A stretch of 64,000 nt of DNA from JAWOLE01 sp963815655. Its GTDB lineage: Bacteria > Acidobacteriota > Thermoanaerobaculia > UBA5066 > Gp7-AA6. A program made the position numbers and the translations under genes. Each line of letters opens with the position of its first letter. Positions within the stretch are counted from its first letter, which is position 1. The notes under the pieces are model-generated. The model saw nothing but the letters and a program-made list of their open reading frames with translations. It did not search any database and was not told the origin of the DNA. Positions 17,911 to 25,523 of this stretch are shown here, piece after piece. The stretch covers positions 806,001 through 870,000 of the forward strand of contig CAWFHK010000001.1 in the NCBI GenBank assembly GCA_963815655.1, read 5' to 3'.

Positions 17911-18305
17911 ATGGAGACAGCGGGTCCTGTCGCTAGCGAGGAGCAAGAACTCTATGAAGACAAGGTCAGGGCGACCTTTCAGGAGACGCTTGGCCTGATC
18001 CACATCGCCCTCGTCACCCACTATGGGCTCCAGGAGGGCGAGGCGGTGGAGATGGAGAAGGACCTCTACATCTGGTTCCTTCGATTCTGCATCCGGCGGG
18101 ATAGAGCCTCCGCGCGAATCGAGATCGTTTCTGTCTGGTTGCCTGCTGCCAGTTCGCGCAGGAATACCAGAAGTACGTCATTGGCGCCGGGGTCCGGGAA
18201 TCCGACGAAAAGTTGAGTAAGTTGCTGGATCGTGAACCGGCAGACGTGGCGCGCGGCTTCTCTCCGAGCCTGGAGCTTCTTAACTTCAGGCATCAGAATG
18301 TCTGA
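17911..18305 (+). pseudogene. Small sigma-region-2-like protein, copy 1, frameshifted
   Basis: ATG 17911 follows AAAGGA at 7 nt. The first part (VRATFQETLGLIHIALVTHY, then DLYIWFLRFC) matches copy 2 at 20311. Between about 18095 and 18125 the frame shifts. The rest is recovered in another frame as CLVACCQFAQEYQKYVIGAG and EKLSKLLDREPADVARGF, ending with TGA 18303-18305. The end overlaps the TPR start by 8 bp, as in copy 2. An upstream GTG at 17881 is also in frame but falls in the leader and was rejected. Confidence 0.7.
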
Positions 18306-19417
18306 TAGCGCTAGGATTTTGCAGTTTCCGCTGCGTCGACGCCCGGCGTCGTTGTCGCCGGCTGATGCGTTGGAAATGGCACGGAGGTATCTTTCGACGG
18401 CGGAGTGCAGATCGTTCGGAGGAGATGAAGGAACAGCTTTCACGCGGCGGTGTTTTGGTGGCCGTTTGCAGGCTTCTTCGAGACCGTGTCGAGAGTTCAC
18501 CTGCGATCGCCTTGACTGAGGCCTCCTCCGTGTACGGTTGGGCTGGGAATCCTCTGAGTCCGGTCGGCCTTTTCGATGAGCGGGAGTATTTCCTCGGAGA
18601 ATCTGCTCTCATTGCGGCAAAGGCCTCCCGTGTCCTGGGCAAGCCTGTCCGAGGCCGAGCGTTGGTTGGATCGGTCGGATGCCGCCTTCCGCCACGTCGT
18701 CGATTCCGCCTCCTGTCTTTCCGGCGTCGCCTTCGAGCGCCTGGCTCTCAAGTTTGCGGCGGGCCGATATGAAGAGGTCCTGGAGCTGGTGCCTTCTTGA
18801 AGTCGAGTTTCAAGACCCTCGACATGGGCCTCGAGAAGGCGAAGACAGGATTCCTGGAGGCGGTAACGCTCCGCGCGGTAGGAAGAGGACAGGAGCATTT
18901 CGCCCTTCTCCAGGATCTCGATCAGTCCCCCGAAGTTCAGGCATGTCCTTCCCTTCACGGCCAGGTGCTCGTGCACATCGGGCATCATCACGCGACAGCC
19001 GGAGAGTTCGAAACCGCGGCGCGCACCTATGAAAAGGCTCTTCCGGTCGTCATGCGAGGAAACCGGCCCGTCGCATTGTGCGAGCTGAAATGGTCCATCG
19101 CCGATGCCTATCGCAACCAGGGCAGCCTTCAGAGGGCCGTCGAATCGTATCGAGTCGCAAGAAGCGACTATCAGGAACTGGGATTTCGCGCCTTCGTGAC
19201 CCAGATCAGCCTCGTGATCGCGGAGACTCTTCTGGCCCTCGGCAGGGACAGGGAAGCCGAATGGGAGATCCTCTCGGTCCTGCCCACGATCGAGGAAGAG
19301 AAGATGGTGCCGGAAGGTTTGGCCGCCGTCGCCCTTCTCCGCGAGTCTGTCTGTCGCCGCAAGACGGATCCCAAGGCTCTCCGCGAACTGCGCGAGCACC
19401 TCCAGGCCAAGTCCTAG
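18298..19417 (+). pseudogene. TPR protein, copy 1, three frameshifts
   Basis: Starts at ATG 18298 (MSDSARILQFP, compare MHKDARILRFP in copy 2). The homologous protein continues across frame changes near 18400, 18645 and 18795: RSEEMKEQL and VGLFDEREYFLGESA, then EAERWLDRSDAAFRH, then FKTLDMGLEKAKTGFLEAV to the end. The C-terminal half (18797-19417, about 206 residues) is intact and contains TPR-type units such as GEFETAARTYEKALPVVM, with the family ending EAEWEILSVLPTIEEEKMVP. Constraint is kept on both sides of each shift. Sequence error is a real alternative to decay. Confidence 0.75.
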
Positions 19418-19923
19418 TCAACCTCCTTTACCGGCGAGCCAGAGGGCTAGACTTCCCCCGACGGTTGATCCTCGCCCGCGTCGCAGGACCGTGAGTACCC
19501 TGACGGGGTGCTAGAGAGATCAGACGCCTCTCGCAGGGTCTTGGCGCGGAAGTGCCGTCCCGTCCGGACTGGTGCCGGTGCTGCGACAACTCGGTGCTGC
19601 GAAGGGACGTTCGCGGAGGCCTCCCGTGAGTCCCGGCTCGCGTTCGACAAAACTTGCTCATGCTCCCCGGAGCGAGGGTTCCCGACGCCGGAACGCACTT
19701 AAGGAGAGAAAGCAAGATCAAAATTGATCACAATTTGAGCGTTCCAGCGTGCGGCGGCGTAGGTCCGACCTGTACCACCTTCCACCGGACAGGGTGTTGG
19801 AATGCCAGGTCGACCGAAGGCACAAAGACTCCACACAGCTTACAGGCTGATTTAAGTACCCTTATCTGATTCGGCGGCGCAGGATCCGACCTGTCCCAAC
19901 GGACAGGGTAATAGAAAAAAGTC
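19418..19923. other. Intergenic region between modules 1 and 2 with operator-like repeats
   Basis: No gene seen. From about 19700 it resembles the region before copy 1. It contains an inverted repeat GATCAA-AA-TTGATC (19716-19729) and two related blocks of the form TCCGACCTGT...GGACAGGGT at about 19763-19795 and 19884-19909, the second just upstream of P1. These look like binding sites, but the protein is unknown. Confidence 0.5.
19890..19907. promoter_or_regulatory. Operator-like inverted repeat upstream of P1, module 2
   Basis: CCTGTCC-CAAC-GGACAGG is a perfect 7-bp inverted repeat ending 16 bp before the -35 box. A related but imperfect block lies about 120 bp upstream and a degenerate one precedes P1 of copy 1, which suggests a shared regulator site. 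Confidence 0.45.
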
Positions 19924-19952
19924 TTGACACGACTTGACTTCTCGTGTTCAAT
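19924..19952 (+). promoter_or_regulatory. Promoter P1 of module 2 (drives leader RNA)
   Basis: TTGACA (19924-19929), 17-nt spacer, TTCAAT (19947-19952); same elements and spacing as in copy 1. The predicted start is near 19959. Confidence 0.65.
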
Positions 19953-19958
19953 ACTTTC

Positions 19959-20137
19959 TTGATTCAATTCAAGCCCTAGGTGGGAAATCCAATATCTGAA
20001 CAGGGCAGGGAGCGCCCGGTTTTTCAGGGGCGCTGTCGTCTGGTGGTTTCTCAGGAAACCAGTGAAAACCCCGGTCGGCATTGACTTTTTTGGCGCGCGC
20101 ACATGGCTCGCGTCCCGTTGGCGAAAGGGGTAGTTCT
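19959..20137 (+). ncRNA. Conserved structured leader RNA, copy 2
   Basis: Stem A pairs GCCCT (19973-19977) with AGGGC (20002-20006). Stem B pairs AGCGCCC (20011-20017) with GGGCGCT (20028-20034) around the loop GGTTTTTCAG; its outer pair is A-T here where copy 1 has a T/G pairing, a covariation-like change. Stem C, TGGTTTC-TCAG-GAAACCA (20044-20061), is perfect here but weaker in copy 1. The RNA ends with AAAGGGG, the ribosome-binding site of the mini-ORF. Confidence 0.6.
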
Positions 20138-20170
20138 GTGAACCGGACTGTCGAACCGATCCCCGCTTAA
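20138..20170 (+). CDS. 10-codon mini-ORF (MNRTVEPIPA), copy 2
   Basis: GTG 20138, preceded by AAAGGGG at 7 nt, reads MNRTVEPIPA then TAA. Same length, position and reading frame as MNSLGTSIPT in copy 1, with conserved Met-Asn and Ile-Pro. A 7-bp hairpin (TCAGGCT / AGCCTGA, 20191-20213) follows the stop, as a hairpin does in copy 1, though its sequence differs. Confidence 0.55.
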   Translation: MNRTVEPIPA

Positions 20171-20252
20171 CAAGGCGAACATTCCCGCCCTCAGGCTAAC
20201 TCCATAAGCCTGAACATCTTGTCAGAGGTTTCTTAGCTCTGAAAAATAGGGC

Positions 20253-20281
20253 TTGACTGGGTGTCGAACCGGCTGCATACT
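20253..20281 (+). promoter_or_regulatory. Promoter P2 of module 2 (drives sigma-like/TPR genes)
   Basis: TTGACT (20253-20258), 17-nt spacer, CATACT (20276-20281), about 30 nt before the start of the sigma-like gene. Position, spacing and downstream leader match copy 1. Confidence 0.6.
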
Positions 20282-20310
20282 CCTCTCCAACTCCCAGAAA
20301 GGAACTTGGA

Positions 20311-20709
20311 ATGGAGAGGGAAGAGGCAGATTCCCGCGACAGGGAAGATCCCTTCGAAAAAGAGGTCAAGGGTGTTTTCCAGGACACACTCGGCCTGATC
20401 CATATCGCGCTCGTCACTCACTATGGTTTACAGGAGTGCGAGGCTTCTGAGCTCGAAAAGGACTTGTATCTCTGGTTTCTTCGCTTCTGTATGAGGCCTG
20501 GGAACAACAAGGCGCTTGACTCGAGACCGTTCCTTCTGGTCGCGTGCTGTCAGTTCGCCCGCGAGTATCAAAGATACGTGATCGGCGCAGGGGTTCGGGA
20601 GTCGGACGAGAAGCTCAACCGCCTTCTAGACCGCGAACCGGCGGATGTCGCGCGAGACTTCTCTCGAAGCTTGGAATTGTTGACTTTCAGGCAGCGAGCC
20701 GATGCATAA
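20311..20709 (+). CDS. Small sigma-region-2-like protein, copy 2 (intact)
   Basis: 132 residues, start ATG 20311 with AAAGGA at 7 nt. Three predicted helices fit an ECF sigma region 2: VFQDTLGLIHIALVTHYGL, EASELEKDLYLWFLRFCM and FLLVACCQFAREYQRYVIG (about 22-95). There is no region 4 helix-turn-helix; the C-terminus is a short charged stretch. Assignment to the sigma fold is inference from pattern, supported by the clearer ECF-like gene at 23686 in the same arrangement. The stop lies 8 bp inside the TPR gene, so the two are probably coupled. It cannot be a complete sigma factor by itself. Confidence 0.65.
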   Translation: MEREEADSRDREDPFEKEVKGVFQDTLGLIHIALVTHYGLQECEASELEKDLYLWFLRFCMRPGNNKALDSRPFLLVACCQFAREYQRYVIGAGVRESDEKLNRLLDREPADVARDFSRSLELLTFRQRADA

Positions 20710-21823
20710 GGACGCCCGAATTCTCCGGTTTCCCGAACGGGGAAACAGGCCGGTCCTGCCGGCGAAGAACCCTTCGGCAGCAGCAAGAACGTATCTGGAA
20801 ACGCCGGTCGAGCAGCGCTCCGAGGAGTTTGTCGCAGAGCATCTGACGGATTCCGACGTCATTCTCTCGCTCTGCGAAATGCTTGACAGGCAAAAGGAAG
20901 TCTCTCCTCGGACGGTTTCCGAAGAGGCTTCGCGTCTGTACAGGTGGATTTCCTCCGAGGCTCGAGGCGTGGGAATCTTCGACGAGCGGCATTACTTTCT
21001 AGGGGAGACTGCCCATTTGGCTGGGGTCGCTTGTCGATTCTTGGGTCACCGAGACGATGCTGAGCGATGGTTCGATAGGGCCGACGCAAACTTCCGGCAG
21101 ACCCTGAATCCGGCTCCATCGCTCGCGAGCGTTGCCTATGCAAGGCTGGGCCTGCGCTACACGATGGGTCAGTACGAACATGTTCTCGAGCTTCTGCCTT
21201 CTCTCATCTCAACATTCGATAGGTTGAACATGACGAGCGAGGTTCTGAAGTGTCGTTTTCTCGAGGCAGTCTGCCTGAAAGAAACGGGACGACTCGAAGA
21301 AGCGCAGTCCCGGCTTGAGACTCTTCGGATCGACCGAGCGCTGGCGAGCGACCAGAGACTTTTCGCAAGGGTTCTCATGAGCTTGGCCGACCTGCCGTCG
21401 ATCCAGGTTCAACCGGCCCAGGCATTTGGGTTGCTCTCGGAAGCGCTGCCGCTTCTCGAGAAATGCAACCAGCCGATATCGGTGGCCCATCTCAAGACCG
21501 TGCTTGCCCAGAATCTGCGGAACCAGGGCCAGCTGGATGGCGCCGTTAAGTGGTTCCGAGCCGCATGCGGCGATTACGACGAACTGCGCATGTCGGGGTT
21601 CGTGGTTTATCTGCGGATTCTGATGGCGGAAACTCTGATAGCGCTGTCGCGGCATCGCGAAGCCGAATGGGAAATCCTGGCTGCTCTTCCAACGATCGAG
21701 GAACAGAAAATGGTTCCAGAGGGCTTTGCCGCCGTCGCACTTCTGAAGGAGTCGGTCCGACGCCGGCAGGTCGATCCGAAGGCACTTCGGGAGCTCGGGG
21801 AACACCTCACGGCGAAGCCCTAG
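20702..21823 (+). CDS. TPR protein, copy 2 (intact)
   Basis: 373 residues from ATG 20702. Helical TPR-type units run through the protein: HLAGVACRFLGHRDDAERWF, YARLGLRYTMGQYEHVLELL, CRFLEAVCLKETGRLEEAQ, VLAQNLRNQGQLDGAVKWF and ILMAETLIALSRHREAEWEI. The end (LPTIEEQKMVPEGFAAVAL, then LRELGEHLTAKP) is the signature shared with copies 1 and 3. No signal peptide or catalytic motif. The short N-terminal ARILRFP segment is also shared with copy 1. TPR proteins bind partners or peptides; partnership with the adjacent sigma-like protein is inferred from gene overlap. Confidence 0.75.
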   Translation: MHKDARILRFPERGNRPVLPAKNPSAAARTYLETPVEQRSEEFVAEHLTDSDVILSLCEMLDRQKEVSPRTVSEEASRLYRWISSEARGVGIFDERHYFLGETAHLAGVACRFLGHRDDAERWFDRADANFRQTLNPAPSLASVAYARLGLRYTMGQYEHVLELLPSLISTFDRLNMTSEVLKCRFLEAVCLKETGRLEEAQSRLETLRIDRALASDQRLFARVLMSLADLPSIQVQPAQAFGLLSEALPLLEKCNQPISVAHLKTVLAQNLRNQGQLDGAVKWFRAACGDYDELRMSGFVVYLRILMAETLIALSRHREAEWEILAALPTIEEQKMVPEGFAAVALLKESVRRRQVDPKALRELGEHLTAKP

Positions 21824-21944
21824 GCGGGCGCCTCCGCTGTATCGTCGCCGGGCCCTCCAAGCTCGGCTTTCCATCGGGATGCTGAGATGGCAGGCGTGAA
21901 CGCCTACCCTTGGCGACTCTGGTGTTATCCTTTTCGAACGCCCC

Positions 21945-23525
21945 ATGAAGCGTTGGTTCGTGGCTCTGACTGTCGCTACAGCATGCCTCGGCTTGTTCTG
22001 TGCCCGAACCCACCCCAGCCCAGGCATTACAGGCGATGTTCTCAACCGGCATCTGTCCAGCGATCCGGCCACCCTCGATCCGACCACGACGAACGAGGAA
22101 CTTGGCCTTCGTGTAGAGGATCTGATCTTCCGACCGATGATTGGCATCGATGCGCGGCGGCATTCGGCGCCGGGCCTCGCGCTGTCGTGGCTGGTATCGC
22201 CGGATGGACTCCGCTACGAGTTGCACCTGGATCCGAAGGCGAGGTGGGAAGACGGGTCCCCGGTGACTTCCAAGGACGTCGCCTTCACCATAGGCCGCGT
22301 CCGCGACCCGAAGGTTCCGGCGGTCAACTGGCGTCCCTGGTTTGACGACGTCTTATCCGTCGAGACACCGAGTGCGTTAACGGCGATCGTGCTGTTCCGG
22401 CGCCCCTACGCCGCTCGGCTTCTCGGATTTAGCATGCCCGTTGTTTCGGCAGCCGCCTACGTCCGGGCGGCCGACGTGGACCGCAAGCCCATCGGGACGG
22501 GGCCGTACCGCCTGGAGAAGTGGGTATCGAAGCAGGCAATCACCCTCCGGCGGAGGGCAGATGCTTCAGCCACCGTCCATCCTTTCGCTACGATTGCCTT
22601 CCGAATCGTCCCCGACAACGCTGTGCGATTTCAGGCTGGCACCCGCGGGGACCTTGATGAGTTCTTCGTAACGCGGGACCAGGTTCCTGCAGCGCAAAGC
22701 TCGCCTGAGTTCCAATCCAGGAACCGACTAATAAGGGTCCCGCAGTTCCTGGTGGTGATGGTGGTATGGAATTGCCGCAATCCGGTGCTTGCAGATGTGC
22801 GTGTCCGGCGCGCTCTCGCGATGGCCTTGCCGCGAGCAGATATCGCGAAGCGGCTCTATCCGCCCGAAGGTGCCGCCCTGGTGTCGGGACCATACCCGCC
22901 AGGCGCTCCGGAGAATGCTCCAGATGTCCAGCCGCCTCGGTACGATCCGCAGGCGAGCAGGCAACTCCTCGAGGAGGCGGGCTTCAAGATGGGCCCGGGC
23001 GGGTTCCGTCGAAGGGGCGACAGAGCAGCGTCGTTGGAACTTCTTTACACGACACTGTCGCCCATCTACCGTAATATGGCCGAGATCCTGCAAGACTCCT
23101 ACAGAAAGGTTGGAGTCGAATTGGTGCTGCGGCCTCTCGATTGGGCGGCCTACGTGCAACGCCTTGCCGCGGGGGAATATGATGCCGCTCCCACGGCGGA
23201 CAGCTCCCGTCCTCCAAACGTTGATCCCTATGCTCGATACCACTCGAGCCAGACGCCACCCAATGGCGATAATACTGGCTCCTACAAGAACTCTGAAGCG
23301 GACCGACTGATGGAGGCCGCGCAGCGCGAGATGGATGATGGCAAGAGGCTTAAGCTGCTTCGCCAGGTGCATCGTTTACTCGCGGCGGACCCTCCGGCAG
23401 ATTTCTTGTGGGACGCGGACCAATACTGGGGGATCTCGAAACGAATCGAAGGCGTCGAGACTTCGCCATTCGGACTCTTCCACTTCCTCCCTGGGCCCTT
23501 GGGGTGGCGTCTTTCCCTCCAGTAG
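21945..23525 (+). CDS. Extracellular solute-binding protein, family 5 (oligopeptide/nickel type)
   Basis: 526 residues. The N-terminus MKRWFVALTVATACLGLFCA is a signal peptide, possibly lipoprotein type. Family 5 features: SSDPATLDPTTTNEELG, PGLALSWLVSPDGLRYELHL, WEDGSPVTSKDVAFTIGRV, PIGTGPYRLEKWV and VRRALAMALPRADIAKRLYP. Such proteins deliver peptides or other solutes to an ABC importer, but no permease or ATPase gene is adjacent, so it is an orphan. It lies between modules 2 and 3 of the sigma/TPR pairs, in the same direction; a functional link is only suggested by position. Confidence 0.88.
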   Translation: MKRWFVALTVATACLGLFCARTHPSPGITGDVLNRHLSSDPATLDPTTTNEELGLRVEDLIFRPMIGIDARRHSAPGLALSWLVSPDGLRYELHLDPKARWEDGSPVTSKDVAFTIGRVRDPKVPAVNWRPWFDDVLSVETPSALTAIVLFRRPYAARLLGFSMPVVSAAAYVRAADVDRKPIGTGPYRLEKWVSKQAITLRRRADASATVHPFATIAFRIVPDNAVRFQAGTRGDLDEFFVTRDQVPAAQSSPEFQSRNRLIRVPQFLVVMVVWNCRNPVLADVRVRRALAMALPRADIAKRLYPPEGAALVSGPYPPGAPENAPDVQPPRYDPQASRQLLEEAGFKMGPGGFRRRGDRAASLELLYTTLSPIYRNMAEILQDSYRKVGVELVLRPLDWAAYVQRLAAGEYDAAPTADSSRPPNVDPYARYHSSQTPPNGDNTGSYKNSEADRLMEAAQREMDDGKRLKLLRQVHRLLAADPPADFLWDADQYWGISKRIEGVETSPFGLFHFLPGPLGWRLSLQ

Positions 23526-23685
23526 ACGCCCCGGATTCCTCAGATTCACATGCCGAGAATGCTGGCTCACGGAAGCCATGCGATTGAAAGCTGAGCGCTC
23601 CCGATTGCGGTCACCTGGTCGTAACTGATTGTTCTGCATTGTGTTAGGGGATGATGACAATATGTAGGCAAGGGGTAACAGCAGA

Positions 23686-24072
23686 GTGCAGCGCGGGGGG
23701 GCGGTTGGTGGCGGAGCCGTCGGGGCGGCCAAGGGGGCGACCGTGCGGCAGCTACGGTTGGCGGCGGAGTTGGAGGGGTTCTACCGACAGCTGTTCCTTC
23801 CGCTCGTCCGGCGGGCGACTTGGAGGCATGGCCTTTCGAAGGAAGACGCTCGGGACATCGTCCAGGATGCCTTCGTGCTCGCCGTGGTCAAACTGAAGGC
23901 CGGAGGCAATGGGCCGGCCTGGCTGGCTAGCACCGTGGACTACCTCGCTGTCAACTTCCGTCGGAAGGGCGCAAGGCGGGCTCGGCTAGAAGCCCACTTT
24001 CTTGAGGTGCCGGATTTTCCCGACGTCTCGGGTGAATGGTTCGATCAGGATTCGCGGAGGCAACCCGAATGA
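23686..24072 (+). CDS. ECF-type sigma factor region 2 protein lacking region 4 (module 3)
   Basis: 128 residues from GTG 23686 (AGGGG 10 nt upstream); GTG 23743 is an alternative that removes a Gly/Ala-rich start. ECF region 2 is recognisable: FYRQLFLPLVRRATWRHGL, SKEDARDIVQDAFVLAVVKL and WLASTVDYLAVNFRRKGARR. A complete ECF factor has a further 70-90 residues of region 4; here the protein ends after a short acidic tail. The stop overlaps the next TPR gene (ATGA). Module 3 has no leader RNA like modules 1 and 2 in its 160-bp upstream gap. Confidence 0.75.
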   Translation: MQRGGAVGGGAVGAAKGATVRQLRLAAELEGFYRQLFLPLVRRATWRHGLSKEDARDIVQDAFVLAVVKLKAGGNGPAWLASTVDYLAVNFRRKGARRARLEAHFLEVPDFPDVSGEWFDQDSRRQPE

Positions 24073-25523
24073 AAAGCGAACTAGAACACTGCTCCGTTCC
24101 TGCGATTTGCGACTGGCTAAGAGAAACGTCCGATCTCGAAATCCCTGTGGGCCAATCCAGGGAGGATGCCCTTCGACGGGCTCGAGAGTTGCTCGCTATG
24201 CTTGCAACCCGCGGCGATATTCCGGCGCAGCTTGAGCTTGATGACGACTTCAGGGATGTCCTCTGGGCTTCCGTTGAAGAGCTGGACCAGAGGCCCCGCT
24301 GTCAGGCCACATTTAAGGAGTGCGACCATTTCTATCAGTCTGTTGCGGCACTTGCCACCGACGATGACCCGTTTCAAGAGTGCGACGAAGTTCTCCATCG
24401 GACGGCCCAGATCGGATGGCGTTCAGCACCAGGCGGCCTTGAGGATCTCGTCGAGGCTCGAGCAAGAATCTACGAACACGGCGACGCCGATCAGCACCGC
24501 TCCATCTGCGCGACCGCAGATCAGCTTCCTGCGCAGATTCAGGCCATTTCGCTGGGACAGTACTCGGTGTCAGAGGTTCGCGACCTGTGTGCCGGACTGA
24601 TGAAGGCCATCGGGCTTCGGCCACGTCACGCCTCAGCCTGCTTGGTGGCCCTAGAGGATGCTCTGGCCGGCAATCGAATTGGTCATTTGGACGATACGGA
24701 GCACTCTCGGGGCGTAGCCAGCCTAGCAGCCGGGACGGTGGCGCGTCTCCTGTGTGACTGGGACGACGTTAGTCGGAAGCTCGATGCCGCCGCCGCGAGG
24801 TTTAACCGGTGCGCGGCGCGGTCGGATATTGAGCGCGTGAACGTCGAGAGGATCAATCTTGAATTCGCGAAAGGCAATTTCCATCGCGTATGCACATCTG
24901 CACCGTCCTTGCTCTCAGCATTGACCATACCGAGAGAGAGAGTGAAGACGCAGTTGATTCATGGTTGGGCACTACTCAATTTGGGCCAGTGTCGCGCAGC
25001 GTGCGACGTGCTTAGCATAGCCCGAGCATCTCCTACCATCGACAGTGAGCCGGCCCTACGAGCCAGTGTGCTAACGGTGCTGGGCAATTCGCTCGACCAT
25101 CTGAACAGGGACGCCGATGCGATGGCAGCGTTTAAGGAGGCGGACAGCATTCTCGCCAGATTCAACCATCCTCAGCAGTTGGCCTTTCTAACTGGGGCAA
25201 TGGGTGAATTCCTTAATAGGAGGGGAAGAGTTCAGGAGGCCGCCCTACTTTACGAGGGAAGTCGTCAGATGTATCGAGAGAGTGGCCAGGGACGTTGGGT
25301 AGGATACATGGGTTTGTTGATCGCCGAGCTGCTGGTACAGATTGGCAGGACCAAGGAGGCAGAGAGGGAGCTGGGTGCCGCAATTCCGTTGCTGAAAAGG
25401 GCGGGTGTGTGGATTGAATCCGCTGCGGGGGAAGCTCTTCTTCGGGACCTGTTGACGAAGCGTGGCGGGCAAGTTAGGAGGATACGAGATCTTCGGGATC
25501 AGCTTGGAAAGCAGTGGCAATGA
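24069..25523 (+). CDS. TPR protein, copy 3 (module 3)
   Basis: 484 residues from ATG 24069, which overlaps the sigma-like stop; a longer frame from 24036 was rejected for that reason. TPR-like units include GTVARLLCDWDDVSRKLDAA, INLEFAKGNFHRVCTSAPSL, LTVLGNSLDHLNRDADAMAA and MGEFLNRRGRVQEAALLYEG. The C-terminus (LIAELLVQIGRTKEAERELG, then LRDLRDQLGKQWQ) is homologous to the ends of copies 1 and 2. The N-terminal 100 or so residues are different from those copies. The stop overlaps a small downstream ORF by ATGA. Confidence 0.75.
   Translation: MKSELEHCSVPAICDWLRETSDLEIPVGQSREDALRRARELLAMLATRGDIPAQLELDDDFRDVLWASVEELDQRPRCQATFKECDHFYQSVAALATDDDPFQECDEVLHRTAQIGWRSAPGGLEDLVEARARIYEHGDADQHRSICATADQLPAQIQAISLGQYSVSEVRDLCAGLMKAIGLRPRHASACLVALEDALAGNRIGHLDDTEHSRGVASLAAGTVARLLCDWDDVSRKLDAAAARFNRCAARSDIERVNVERINLEFAKGNFHRVCTSAPSLLSALTIPRERVKTQLIHGWALLNLGQCRAACDVLSIARASPTIDSEPALRASVLTVLGNSLDHLNRDADAMAAFKEADSILARFNHPQQLAFLTGAMGEFLNRRGRVQEAALLYEGSRQMYRESGQGRWVGYMGLLIAELLVQIGRTKEAERELGAAIPLLKRAGVWIESAAGEALLRDLLTKRGGQVRRIRDLRDQLGKQWQ

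Larger units (their letters stand above)
17300..21823 (+). repeat. Tandem duplication of a 2.1-kb module (period 2400 bp)
   Basis: Copy 1 (about 17300-19417) and copy 2 (about 19700-21823) have the same order: upstream region, promoter, structured RNA, 10-codon mini-ORF, second promoter, small sigma-like gene, TPR gene. The mini-ORF starts are exactly 2400 bp apart. The copies have clearly diverged, in protein and in RNA, so the duplication is not recent. No insertion-sequence ends or short direct repeats were recognised at the borders. Confidence 0.85.
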
